Of a stretch of DNA of 64,000 bases, positions 8,642 through 16,269 are shown piece by piece. The translations under genes were made by a program, and so were the position numbers. Under the pieces are notes generated by a model. It was not told where the DNA came from. It did not search any database and saw only the letters and a list, made by a program, of their open reading frames with translations. Source of the DNA: Anaerolineales bacterium (GTDB taxonomy: Bacteria > Chloroflexota > Anaerolineae > Anaerolineales > Villigracilaceae); contig JAUQXA010000060.1 in NCBI GenBank assembly GCA_030834895.1, positions 124,001-188,000 on the forward strand, read 5' to 3'. Numbering within the stretch: position 1 is the first letter of the stretch; each line of letters starts with the position of its first letter.

Positions 8642-8670
8642 TTGACTTTTCCAAGAGGGAGGCATAAAAT
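8642..8670 (+). promoter_or_regulatory. Sigma-70-like promoter for the larA-like operon
   Basis: TTGACT (8642-8647), a 17-base spacer, then TAAAAT (8665-8670). Transcription would start near 8677, leaving a leader of about 108 bases before the LarA-like ATG at 8785. The palindrome at 8688-8706 falls within the first 30 transcribed bases, the mirror image of the divergent cupin promoter. The rest of the 314-base gap (8471-8784) holds nothing else I recognise. Confidence 0.6.
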
Positions 8671-8687
8671 TCCATCAGGCGAGATAT

Positions 8688-8706
8688 TGTTTCGTCAGAC
8701 AAAACA
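8688..8706. promoter_or_regulatory. Palindromic operator candidate downstream of the larA-like promoter
   Basis: TGTTTCGTC-A-GACAAAACA is a 19-base palindrome with one mismatched pair. It starts 17 bases after the -10 box at 8665-8670 and shares the ATTGTTTC core with the minus-strand reading of the operator at 8515-8527. One dimeric regulator, most simply the nearby IclR protein, could therefore control both divergent operons. Confidence 0.5.
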
Positions 8707-8784
8707 CCATCTCGTTCAAGTAACAACTCATCGACTGTAGGCAGTAAAATAGCAATAGAGAACCACTCCCCCAAGGAAAAAGTC

Positions 8785-10083
8785 ATGAAAAACCAGACCT
8801 ACAAAATCCCGTACAGCAAATCCAACCTTGAATTCTCCCTGCCTTCCACTATGAAGGTGGCAGTCGCCATCTCGCAGGAGGCGAAGCTCCTGCTGGATGT
8901 CGAAGTCTCCATAAAGGATGCGCTTGCCAATCCCATTGGGACGCCGCCGCTACGTGAACTTGCCAAACCCGGGGACCGTGTCTGCATTGTGTTTACTGAC
9001 ATTACCCGCGCCAGCCCCGACCACCTGCTGGTCCCCGCCCTGTTGAAGGAATTGGAAAAGGCAGGTGTGAAAGATGAAAACATCACCCTGCTCTGCGGCA
9101 TCGGGATGCACCGATCCTCGACGCAGGAGGAAAAAGTCACCAAGCTCGGAGCGGACATCGCTGCCCGGTACCGTGTCATTGACAACGAGCCTCAGAACCC
9201 TGCCGCTTTGGTCGATTTGGGCGTGACGCCGGGCGGGGTGCCGGTCCTGTTACATCACGCCGCCGTGGAAACCGACCTGTTGATCGCCACCGGCATCGTT
9301 GAGCCGCATCAATATGCTGGTTATTCCGGCGGACGGAAAACCGTCGCGGTTGGCGCGGCAGGGGAAGCGCTCATCGCTCACACACATGGTCCCGCCTTCA
9401 TTGATAATCCGGATACACGGCTGGGAAAGATCGAAGGCAACCCCTTCCACGAGGCAATCACTGAGGCGGCACACCGCGCCAATTTGCGTTTCATCCTGAA
9501 TGTTGTCTTGGACGATGACAAACGAATCCTGCGTGTGACCGCCGGAGACCCGGAACTGGCATTCCAGGATTTGGTCAAGTTCGCCAAAGCCATTTATGAG
9601 GTTTCCATTCCCCATCAATATGACATCGCAATCGGCGGCGTCGGTTTCCCAAAGGACGCCAATCTTTATCAGGCAAGCCGCGCCCCTTCCTATCTTTTCT
9701 TTGCCCCCGTTCCGGTGGTACGCAAAGGCGGATTCTTCATCATCCCCGCCCGCTGTGAGGAAGGCGCTGGGGCGGGCGTTGGCGAGCAGCGTTTTCTGGC
9801 AGCCATGCGCGACGCGCCGAATGTCCAATTCATCCTCGATGATGCCCGCAAAAACGGTTATCCGCCCGGGCAACAACGTGCCTTTGTGATGGCAAAAGTA
9901 CTGGAAGAGGCGAATGTGGTCATCGTGGGAAGCGAATGCCCCGACCTGGTTGCGGCTTGCAAGATGATTCCCGCCGCGACCATGGAGGAAGCCATTACGC
10001 TCGCCACTGCTAAGTTAGGATCAGCCTGTGATGTGTTGATCGTCCCCCATGCCATGCTGACTTTGCCCGTCATCCAAAAATAA
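8785..10083 (+). CDS. larA: LarA-family nickel-pincer-dependent 2-hydroxyacid racemase/epimerase
   Basis: A 432-residue member of the LarA superfamily, which racemises or epimerises 2-hydroxy acids with a nickel pincer nucleotide. Residues equivalent to the Lactiplantibacillus LarA active site are in place: D72 and R75 in FTDITR, H109 in GMHR, H175 in EPHQYAGYSGGRK, K185 (covalent cofactor attachment) and H201 in THGP. This implies a working cofactor site. The family includes lactate, malate and phenyllactate racemases and gluconate epimerase, so the substrate is open. No larB, larC or larE maturation genes are in the window. Its TAA overlaps the next gene's ATG (TAATG), so it is coupled to a zinc dehydrogenase. 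Confidence 0.85.
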   Translation: MKNQTYKIPYSKSNLEFSLPSTMKVAVAISQEAKLLLDVEVSIKDALANPIGTPPLRELAKPGDRVCIVFTDITRASPDHLLVPALLKELEKAGVKDENITLLCGIGMHRSSTQEEKVTKLGADIAARYRVIDNEPQNPAALVDLGVTPGGVPVLLHHAAVETDLLIATGIVEPHQYAGYSGGRKTVAVGAAGEALIAHTHGPAFIDNPDTRLGKIEGNPFHEAITEAAHRANLRFILNVVLDDDKRILRVTAGDPELAFQDLVKFAKAIYEVSIPHQYDIAIGGVGFPKDANLYQASRAPSYLFFAPVPVVRKGGFFIIPARCEEGAGAGVGEQRFLAAMRDAPNVQFILDDARKNGYPPGQQRAFVMAKVLEEANVVIVGSECPDLVAACKMIPAATMEEAITLATAKLGSACDVLIVPHAMLTLPVIQK

Positions 10084-11069
10084 TGGCAAAGCAGATGAAA
10101 GCATTGCATGTCGTAAGACCACGAAGTTTTGAACAAGTAGAGACAGCCCAACCTGACATCGCCGCCGGCGCAGACCGGGTTATCGTCCAGCCGAGTTGGG
10201 TTTCGATGTGCGGCAGCGACATTCCCTTCTTTACCGGCAGCAAACGTCACAAATCCTATCCCCTGCCCGTTGGCGCTCCCATCCATGAATGCTTTGGGAA
10301 GGTAATCGAAAGCACCTCTGACTTGTTCAAGCCCGGCGACCAGGTGGTTGCCATCCCCGAAGGCGATCAGGGATTGTCGGATGTCTTCGTCGCGCAGGCG
10401 GCTAAAACCGTCAAAATCCCGGCGGAGCTTGGCGACGATGGGACAAGCTGTCTGATTCAACCGCTATCCACGGTAATCAACGGCATCGACCGCCTTGGGG
10501 ATGTGAAAGGCAAGTCGGTGGCGGTGATCGGGTTGGGGTCAATTGGTTTGTTCTTCTGCTGGATGTTGAAAAAACGCGGGGCGGCAAGGATTGTGGGCAT
10601 CGATCCGCTCGAAGGTCGGTGCGAGTTTGCAAAAAGACTGGGCGTCACCGAGACGATTCCCATGCGCAGTATCGAAGTCCTGCACGGTGCGCGTCAAAAC
10701 CCAATGGGATGGAACGCGCCCGACATTTGCGTCGAGGCTGTCGGTCATCAGATGGAAACCATCAACGACTCCCTGGCTTTGGTCAGGCAGCAGGGGACCG
10801 TGATGGCATTCGGCGTCCCGGACCATAACATCTACGCTATCGAATACGAAAGCTTCTTCCGCAAGAACGCGCATCTGGTGGCTTGCGTCACTCCCAAGTG
10901 GGACGAATACCTCGCAAAGGCGCGAGACGTTTTTATCGAAGATCGAAAAGTGCTTGAAACATTTGTAACCCATCGCCTGCCCATTCGGGAAGTCGGGAAG
11001 GCTTTTACGATGTATGAGCGGCATGAGGATGGGATCATCAAAGCTTTATTGGATATGACTGAATGGTAG
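10083..11069 (+). CDS. Zinc-dependent MDR-family dehydrogenase
   Basis: A 328-residue medium-chain dehydrogenase/reductase. Catalytic-zinc ligands appear as C43 (SMCGSD) and H68-E69 (PIHECFG), and the nucleotide fold as VIGLGSIGLFF near 148. The four-cysteine structural zinc lobe is absent, so it is a shorter subtype than classic alcohol dehydrogenases. It is translationally coupled to the LarA-like gene and followed after 6 bases by a GlcF-like gene. It probably oxidises a secondary alcohol or polyol acid intermediate of the same pathway; the substrate is not identifiable. Confidence 0.8.
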   Translation: MAKQMKALHVVRPRSFEQVETAQPDIAAGADRVIVQPSWVSMCGSDIPFFTGSKRHKSYPLPVGAPIHECFGKVIESTSDLFKPGDQVVAIPEGDQGLSDVFVAQAAKTVKIPAELGDDGTSCLIQPLSTVINGIDRLGDVKGKSVAVIGLGSIGLFFCWMLKKRGAARIVGIDPLEGRCEFAKRLGVTETIPMRSIEVLHGARQNPMGWNAPDICVEAVGHQMETINDSLALVRQQGTVMAFGVPDHNIYAIEYESFFRKNAHLVACVTPKWDEYLAKARDVFIEDRKVLETFVTHRLPIREVGKAFTMYERHEDGIIKALLDMTEW

Positions 11070-11075
11070 AAAACT

Positions 11076-12347
11076 ATGAACTCACTCACTGAACTGGAAA
11101 GACCTATTGAAACCGATTATCTAAACTGCATCCGCTGCGGCTTGTGTCTGGCAGTCTGCCCGACGTATCGGGAGAGTTACAAGGAAGCCTCCTCTCCCCG
11201 TGGACGTGTGGCGCTGGCTCGCAAAGGGCTGGATGGTGAACTCGAACTTAGTCCCAATCTTTACGAGCAGATGTACGGCTGTTTTGCGTGCATGGCTTGC
11301 AATGACATCTGCCCCGTCGGCATCAAACCCGCCGAGCTGTCACTGGCGATGCGCCATGTGCAGGAGCAGAAAGAGCCTTCAGGTTGGAAGAAGACTCTTT
11401 TCGAGAATCTAATCCCCCATCCGTGGCGGATGGAAGCGGCAACCTGGCCACTTCGCATTTATCAGAATCTCGGCATTCGACGTTTGGTCTACGCCCTTGG
11501 GTTGATGCGTATCATGCCAAGCCAGTTGCGCGATATGGAAGCCATGCTCCCGCGCCTGCCCCAGCGTCCGCTGCGACAGGTGCTGCCAACCGTCACCCCC
11601 GCAAAGGGAGAAACAAAACGCAAGGTGGGCTTCTTCCTCGGCTGTGCCCAGAGCCTGCTCTTCGCCGAGGAAAGTGCAGCAACAGTCAGGGTATTGAGCC
11701 GCAACGGCTGCGAAGTGACCACGCCCGACGAAGTCGTCTGCTGCGGAATGCCCGCGCACGGCTACGGACGTCTTGACCTGGTGCGTGAACATGCCAAACA
11801 CAACATCGCCGTCTTCGAGAAATCCGATTTGGAGACCGTCGTCACCGACTGCGCCACCTGCGGTTCGACATTAAAGGAATACGGCGAGTATCTCAAGGAT
11901 GACCCCGAATGGGCGGAACGGGCTGAAAAGTTCAGCAGCAAGGTACGGGATATCAGCGAATACCTGACCGAAATTCCGCTCGAAAAGCCGAAGGGACGCG
12001 TCGAAGCGCGGGTCACCTATCACGACCCATGTCACTTGCGCCGCGCGCAAAAAGTTTGGAAACAGCCCCGCGAGATTTTGAATCTCATCGACGGGCTTGA
12101 ATTCGTGGAACTGCCCGAATCCGATTGGTGCTGTGGTTCGGCTGGCAGTCAACTGATCACCCACTACGAAACGTCGCTTCAGGTGCTGGCACGCAAGATG
12201 GACAACCTCGCGGGAACAAAAGCCCAGATCGTCGCTTCGGGCTGTCCCGGTTGCCAGATGCAATTGAACACCGGCATCCAGAAGCACGGGTTGGGGGTGC
12301 GGGTTGTTCATCCAATTACGCTGTTGGATGAAGCTTACAAAGAGTAA
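11076..12347 (+). CDS. GlcF-like Fe-S subunit of a 2-hydroxyacid dehydrogenase
   Basis: A 423-residue iron-sulfur protein. Two 4Fe-4S motifs lie at the N-terminus: C18, C21, C24, C28 and C69, C72, C75, C79. Two CCG domains follow, ending in VVCCGMPAHGYG (about 225) and WCCGSAGSQ (about 360), with the YHDPCHLRRAQ motif between them. This is the architecture of glycolate oxidase GlcF and the D-lactate dehydrogenase Fe-S subunit, which pass electrons from a GlcD-type flavoprotein to the quinone or ferredoxin pool. The GlcD-like partner is encoded 111 bases downstream. Confidence 0.88.
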   Translation: MNSLTELERPIETDYLNCIRCGLCLAVCPTYRESYKEASSPRGRVALARKGLDGELELSPNLYEQMYGCFACMACNDICPVGIKPAELSLAMRHVQEQKEPSGWKKTLFENLIPHPWRMEAATWPLRIYQNLGIRRLVYALGLMRIMPSQLRDMEAMLPRLPQRPLRQVLPTVTPAKGETKRKVGFFLGCAQSLLFAEESAATVRVLSRNGCEVTTPDEVVCCGMPAHGYGRLDLVREHAKHNIAVFEKSDLETVVTDCATCGSTLKEYGEYLKDDPEWAERAEKFSSKVRDISEYLTEIPLEKPKGRVEARVTYHDPCHLRRAQKVWKQPREILNLIDGLEFVELPESDWCCGSAGSQLITHYETSLQVLARKMDNLAGTKAQIVASGCPGCQMQLNTGIQKHGLGVRVVHPITLLDEAYKE

Positions 12348-12360
12348 AAGGCTCTACTAT

Positions 12361-12441
12361 TTTTCAGCCACGGATTTCACGAATTTACGCGAATTCTTCC
12401 TGAGCAATCTGCGGAAATCAGCGAAATTAGCGGCAAAAGAC
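12361..12441. repeat. Degenerate intergenic element, copy 1
   Basis: The gap between the GlcF-like and GlcD-like genes contains a low-complexity stretch with ACGCGAATTC (12387-12396) and ends in AGCGGCAAAAGAC. The same 10-base core and a similar end (GGCGGACAAAAAC) recur at 13862-13945, two genes later. They look like two diverged copies of a non-coding intergenic repeat. Confidence 0.35.
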
Positions 12442-12458
12442 TTTCGAACGGGAGCATT

Positions 12459-13841
12459 ATGGACAGCAAATTAATCGAACGCCTGACAAAGGTCATCGGC
12501 AAGGAATATGTGTTGAGCACGCCGGAAGACCTGGCTGTGTACAGTTACGATGGAACGTTCGCTGAAAGCCGCCCCGACCTGGTGGTTTTACCTGCCACAA
12601 CAGAACAGATCAGCGAGGTGGTCAAACTGGCGGCGGAGATGCGCGTCCCGATCGTGACGCGCGGCATGGGGTCTGGACTGGCGGCTGGTTCCATCCCAAA
12701 CACGAGCGGCGGGATCGTTGTAAGCCTGACGCGCATGAACCACATTTTGGAAATCGACACCGAAAACGCCACCGTCCGCGCCGAAGCTGGCATCGTCACT
12801 GCCGACCTGCAAGCGGCAGTGGAAAAAGTCGGGCTTTTCTACCCGCCTGACCCTTCCAGCATCCGCCACTCGACCATCGGTGGGAATATCGCCTGCAATG
12901 CGGGCGGACCTCGCTGCCTGAAATACGGCGTAACCGGCGACTACGTGCTGGGTCTGACCATCGTGCTGGCTGATGGAAGAATCCTAAAAACGGGCGGCAA
13001 ACCCATCAAGGATGTGACCGGCTACGACCTGAATGGGTTGTTCACCGGCTCCGAAGGGACGCTGGGGATTATTACCGAAGCCCTGCTGAGGCTGGTCGCT
13101 AAGCCTCGTTATGCTAAGACCGTGCTGGCTGAGTTCGATACGCTCCACGATGCATCGCGCACCGTCAACGCCATCCTCACAGCGGGCATCGTCCCAGCCT
13201 CGCTGGAATTGATGGATCAGACTGCCATCACCTGTATTGAAGAAGCCATGAAACTTGGGCTGAATACAGATGTCGAAGCCTCGTTGATTATCGAAACCGA
13301 CGGCGCGAATGAGCAAAACGTCCTGAGCGAGATCGAAGCCGCGGCAAAAATCTGTCAGGAAACCGGCGCCAGTTCGGTCAAGACAGCCCAAAGCGAAGCC
13401 GAACGTGCCAACCTGTGGAAGGCGCGCCGCTCGATTTCCCCAGCACTGGCGCGCAAAGCCCCCAACAAACTTGGGGAAGATGTCACCGTCCCACGCAGCG
13501 CAATCCCAGAGATGGTGCAGCGCGTGCGCGCCATCAGCGCCAAATATGGTTTGCCGATTGTGATCTTTGGTCATGCGGGTGACGGAAACCTGCATCCGAA
13601 CATCCTGTTCGACAAGCGCGACCCGGAACAATGGAAAAAGGTCGAGCAAATGGTCGCCGAGGAATTCGAAGCGGCACTCGCGCTGGGAGGAACACTCTCA
13701 GGTGAGCATGGTGTTGGCGTGCTGAAACGCCCCTATCTCGAAAAAGCGCTGGGCTCCATCTCGCTCGATGTCCAACGAAACATCAAGCGGGCTCTCGACC
13801 CGCAAAACATCCTCAACCCCGGGAAAATGTTTCAGGAATAA
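12459..13841 (+). CDS. GlcD-like FAD-linked 2-hydroxyacid dehydrogenase subunit
   Basis: A 460-residue flavoprotein with an N-terminal PCMH-type FAD domain (VVLPATTEQISEVVKLA, IVTRGMGSGLAAGSIPNTSGGIVVSL, STIGGNIACNAGGPRCLKYG) and a C-terminal FAD-oxidase domain with FGHAGDGNLHPNILF and GTLSGEHGVGVLK. It matches GlcD and D-lactate dehydrogenase in length and motif order. With the GlcF-like protein it should form a membrane-associated or soluble dehydrogenase for one enantiomer of a 2-hydroxy acid. An Ldh2-type enzyme encoded next could act on the other enantiomer or on a linked keto acid. Confidence 0.88.
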   Translation: MDSKLIERLTKVIGKEYVLSTPEDLAVYSYDGTFAESRPDLVVLPATTEQISEVVKLAAEMRVPIVTRGMGSGLAAGSIPNTSGGIVVSLTRMNHILEIDTENATVRAEAGIVTADLQAAVEKVGLFYPPDPSSIRHSTIGGNIACNAGGPRCLKYGVTGDYVLGLTIVLADGRILKTGGKPIKDVTGYDLNGLFTGSEGTLGIITEALLRLVAKPRYAKTVLAEFDTLHDASRTVNAILTAGIVPASLELMDQTAITCIEEAMKLGLNTDVEASLIIETDGANEQNVLSEIEAAAKICQETGASSVKTAQSEAERANLWKARRSISPALARKAPNKLGEDVTVPRSAIPEMVQRVRAISAKYGLPIVIFGHAGDGNLHPNILFDKRDPEQWKKVEQMVAEEFEAALALGGTLSGEHGVGVLKRPYLEKALGSISLDVQRNIKRALDPQNILNPGKMFQE

Positions 13842-13861
13842 CAGGATTTTCGCCTGCTCAA

Positions 13862-13945
13862 AACCCAATCCGCTAGTCCACGCCAATCCTCGCAAATTTC
13901 TTGAAAGGAATAACGCGAATTCGCGAAGATTGGCGGACAAAAACA
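13862..13945. repeat. Degenerate intergenic element, copy 2, with large imperfect hairpin
   Basis: Between the GlcD-like and Ldh2-like genes, an inverted repeat pairs 13876-13893 with 13923-13938 (arms around GCCAATC and GATTGGC). The core ACGCGAATTC at 13913-13922 and the trailing GGCGGACAAAAAC resemble the element at 12361-12441. It is likely non-coding, either a repeat relic or an mRNA structure within the operon. Confidence 0.4.
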
Positions 13946-13975
13946 AAGCCCTAAAAAACTAATACGGAGTGAACC

Positions 13976-15082
13976 ATGTCAGAAAATAGTGTAAACGTCC
14001 CCGTCCAAAAACTGGTTGATTTCATGGTGGATGCCCTCGTGGCAATGAAGGTCCCCCAGGATGAATCCAAAATCATCGCCGATGTATTGATCACGTCCGA
14101 CCTTTGGGGTGTGCGATCTCACGGCATCGCCCATTTGAAGATGTATTACGAACGCATGAAGCGAGGTCTTCAACTTCCCATCACAAATATTACCTTGGTC
14201 AAGGACACTCCCACCACCGCAGTCCTCGATGGCGGCATGGGCATGGGTATGGTGGTTGGTCATCATGCGATGAACATGGCCATCGAGAAGGCGCGAAAAT
14301 TTGGATTGGGCGCTGTTGCCGTCCGCAATTCCAGCCATTATGGCGTGGCGGGATATTATCCCTTGATGGCGGCGAAGGAAGGCATGTTCGGCATGAGCGT
14401 GACCAACGCCCACCCCTCCACCGCCCCGACATTTGGTACCAGACCCATGCTGGGGACCAACCCGATAGCGGTCGCCGCCCCCACCGATGAAGAATTCCCC
14501 TACATGTTCGACGCCGCCACCTCGGTCGCCCCACGCGGAAAGATCGAGATCGCCGCTCGAGCCGGCAAACCCATCCCCGAAGGCTGGGTGGTCAACAACC
14601 AGGGCGCTTCCGTCACCGACAGCGCCAACATGATCAAGGAAATGGACCTGGGGAATGTCGCCCTGCTACCCGTCGGCGGGATGGGCGAACTGATGGGCGG
14701 ACACAAAGGTTATGGGCTGTCGACGTTGGTCGAGATCCTGTCCGCTTCCTTCCAGAATGGCACTTACCTCTGGGGGCTGACCGACACCGACGCCGAGGGC
14801 AAGCCGCAATTCCTGCGCATTGGTCACTTCTTCCTTGCGATGAACGTGGAATTTTTCCTCCCGCTGGCTGAGTTCAAGAAGGTCACCGGAAACATCATGC
14901 GCGAACTGCGCGAATCGCCCAAAATCCCCGGTCAGTCCCGCATCTACACGGCTGGGGAGAAGGAATATTACAACACCCAGCGCGTCCAGTCTGAAGGCGT
15001 GGAAATTACTCCCGGTGTACAAAAATCCCTGCAAGCATTGCAACAGGAATTGAAGCTCGCAGGACACGATTTGGGATTCTGA
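13976..15082 (+). CDS. Malate/L-lactate dehydrogenase (Ldh2)-family oxidoreductase
   Basis: A 368-residue NAD(P)-dependent oxidoreductase of the Ldh2/YlbC/ComC family, distinct from Rossmann-type lactate dehydrogenases. Family signatures are DLWGVRSHGIAHLKMYYERM (catalytic histidine in RSHG), AVRNSSHYGVAGYY, FGTRPMLGTNPIAVAAP and FDAATSVAPRGKIEIAAR. Members oxidise malate, ureidoglycolate, sulfolactate or 2,3-diketogulonate, so the substrate is uncertain. It is the last gene of the larA-like operon and is followed by a terminator hairpin facing the convergent IclR gene. Confidence 0.85.
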   Translation: MSENSVNVPVQKLVDFMVDALVAMKVPQDESKIIADVLITSDLWGVRSHGIAHLKMYYERMKRGLQLPITNITLVKDTPTTAVLDGGMGMGMVVGHHAMNMAIEKARKFGLGAVAVRNSSHYGVAGYYPLMAAKEGMFGMSVTNAHPSTAPTFGTRPMLGTNPIAVAAPTDEEFPYMFDAATSVAPRGKIEIAARAGKPIPEGWVVNNQGASVTDSANMIKEMDLGNVALLPVGGMGELMGGHKGYGLSTLVEILSASFQNGTYLWGLTDTDAEGKPQFLRIGHFFLAMNVEFFLPLAEFKKVTGNIMRELRESPKIPGQSRIYTAGEKEYYNTQRVQSEGVEITPGVQKSLQALQQELKLAGHDLGF

Positions 15083-15128
15083 GACAGGACTGTGCAAATC
15101 AGATCTGTCTCGTTCTCTCCTTTTAAAA

Positions 15129-15163
15129 GCACCCCTGATGACTTCTGCGCTCATCAGGGGTGC
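15129..15163 (-). terminator. Terminator hairpin between Ldh2-like and IclR genes
   Basis: GCACCCCTGATGA (15129-15141) and TCATCAGGGGTGC (15151-15163) form a perfect 13-bp stem with a 9-base loop. Read on the minus strand the stem is followed by TTTT, a good intrinsic terminator for the IclR gene. It may also stop transcription of the plus-strand operon, though no T-run follows on that side. Confidence 0.75.
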
Positions 15164-15189
15164 CGAATTAAATCGATATCGTCAGATTT

Positions 15190-15960
15190 CTATTTATCGT
15201 AGCCCATGCGATGGGATATTGCCTGCGCTGCCTCTTTGAATGATTTTGCCATCTCGCCAGTGCGTTCCGGCGTCATACGACTGGTCGGGCTGGGACTTCC
15301 GATCACCGCGATCACGTTCCCTCTTCGATTGTATATGGGAGCAGCCACGGCACAAACCCCCACCTCAAACCCTTCTTTGTCGATTGCATATCCCTGGTTG
15401 CGGATGACTTCCATCTCCTTGCGTATTTCATCCGGAGAAGTGACGGTACTTGCCGTATAGGAAGCCAATGGTTTGCTTAAAATGGAATTTTGCTCCTCGG
15501 GAGGCAGGTGAGTCAAAAATAGTTTGCCACTGGCTGTACAGTGAATGGGCAGACGCTGGCCCACAGCCGCGGCAACCGTCAATGCCCGGCTGCCACGAAC
15601 AACCTCGATGTAAAGGATGCTGCCACGGTCAAATACGCTGAGGTCACAGGTCTCATCCCACTGTTCCACCAATTGCTTCATGTAGGGAATCGCCTCGCGC
15701 CGCAAATCCATGCGGTGAATTACCTTGAAACCCAGGTTGGTCAACTCCAACCCCAGACGGTACTTCTGTCCGTCTTCGGCGCGTTCAAGATAGCCATAAT
15801 TGACAAGTGTTGTCACAATTCGATGTGCAGTTGCCTTGTGTAATTCCACCGCCTGTGCAATCTCTGAAATACCCCTTTCGGCGTGTTCGTTATCAAAACA
15901 CTCCAGAATTTGCAGCGCCCTTTCCACTGCGCGGACATTATACTCGCTTGGATCCTTCAT
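15190..15960 (-). CDS. IclR-family transcriptional regulator
   Basis: A 256-residue regulator. The N-terminal winged helix (RAVERALQILECFDNEHAERGISEIAQAVELHKATAHRIV) is followed by the IclR effector domain, which binds small carboxylates (LPIHCTASGKLFLTHLPPEE, YAIDKEGFEVGVCAVAAPIYNRRGNVIAVIGSP). It is convergent with the larA-like operon. IclR proteins often control neighbouring acid-catabolism operons through palindromes of the GAAAC-GTTTC kind; two such palindromes lie at 8515-8527 and 8688-8706, which makes it the best candidate for their ligand-responsive repressor or activator. Confidence 0.88.
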   Translation of the reverse strand: MKDPSEYNVRAVERALQILECFDNEHAERGISEIAQAVELHKATAHRIVTTLVNYGYLERAEDGQKYRLGLELTNLGFKVIHRMDLRREAIPYMKQLVEQWDETCDLSVFDRGSILYIEVVRGSRALTVAAAVGQRLPIHCTASGKLFLTHLPPEEQNSILSKPLASYTASTVTSPDEIRKEMEVIRNQGYAIDKEGFEVGVCAVAAPIYNRRGNVIAVIGSPSPTSRMTPERTGEMAKSFKEAAQAISHRMGYDK

Positions 15961-16006
15961 TACTCATGCACTTCCCTGAATTATTGGATGTTATTGCTTC
16001 CAATGT

Positions 16007-16012
16007 ATTATA
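16007..16012 (-). promoter_or_regulatory. Possible -10 element for the IclR gene
   Basis: TATAAT reads on the minus strand, preceded by TG one base upstream in the sense of an extended -10 box. It lies about 45 bases upstream of the IclR ATG. The -35 region is poor. The rest of the 309-base gap to the corrinoid activator contains only the two repeats listed separately. Confidence 0.35.
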
Positions 16013-16081
16013 CACTATGCCTTATTCGATGCTGCCGCGATAATGTCTTGGTGTACCCCAGACACAAAACGCAAGTTCCTA

Positions 16082-16101
16082 CCATCACATCATGCTGTGC
16101 A
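16082..16101. repeat. Dispersed 20-base repeat, copy 1
   Basis: CCATCACATCATGCTGTGCA occurs here and again with a single change at 48860-48879, both times in intergenic DNA beside corrinoid-related genes. It is too short to assign; it may be part of a decayed dispersed repeat. Confidence 0.35.
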
Positions 16102-16162
16102 CGACTGCGGGGAACACAGGTACGGGGCTTTTGGTTGTCGCCGTGGAAGCCACAACGGCAGG

Positions 16163-16195
16163 GTTGGACATAAAAATACTATTTTTATGTCCAAC
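16163..16195. repeat. Perfect 15-bp stem, 3-base loop palindrome
   Basis: GTTGGACATAAAAAT, loop ACT, then ATTTTTATGTCCAAC. The stem is perfect and A/T-rich in its centre. It lies 75 bases downstream of the corrinoid-activator stop (minus strand) and about 200 bases upstream of the IclR start. It could act as a terminator for the activator gene, or as a regulator site. No T-run follows the stem, so classic termination is uncertain. Confidence 0.5.
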
Positions 16196-16269
16196 TAAAA
16201 GTCATCGATTTTATTTGAAAACCACTTTTCCGAGAAAATTGCCACTTTCCGCCAAAGTCAAAGCGTGAC

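Noticed and set aside
12984..13649. 221-codon minus-strand open frame
   Set aside because: Antisense shadow of the GlcD-like gene.
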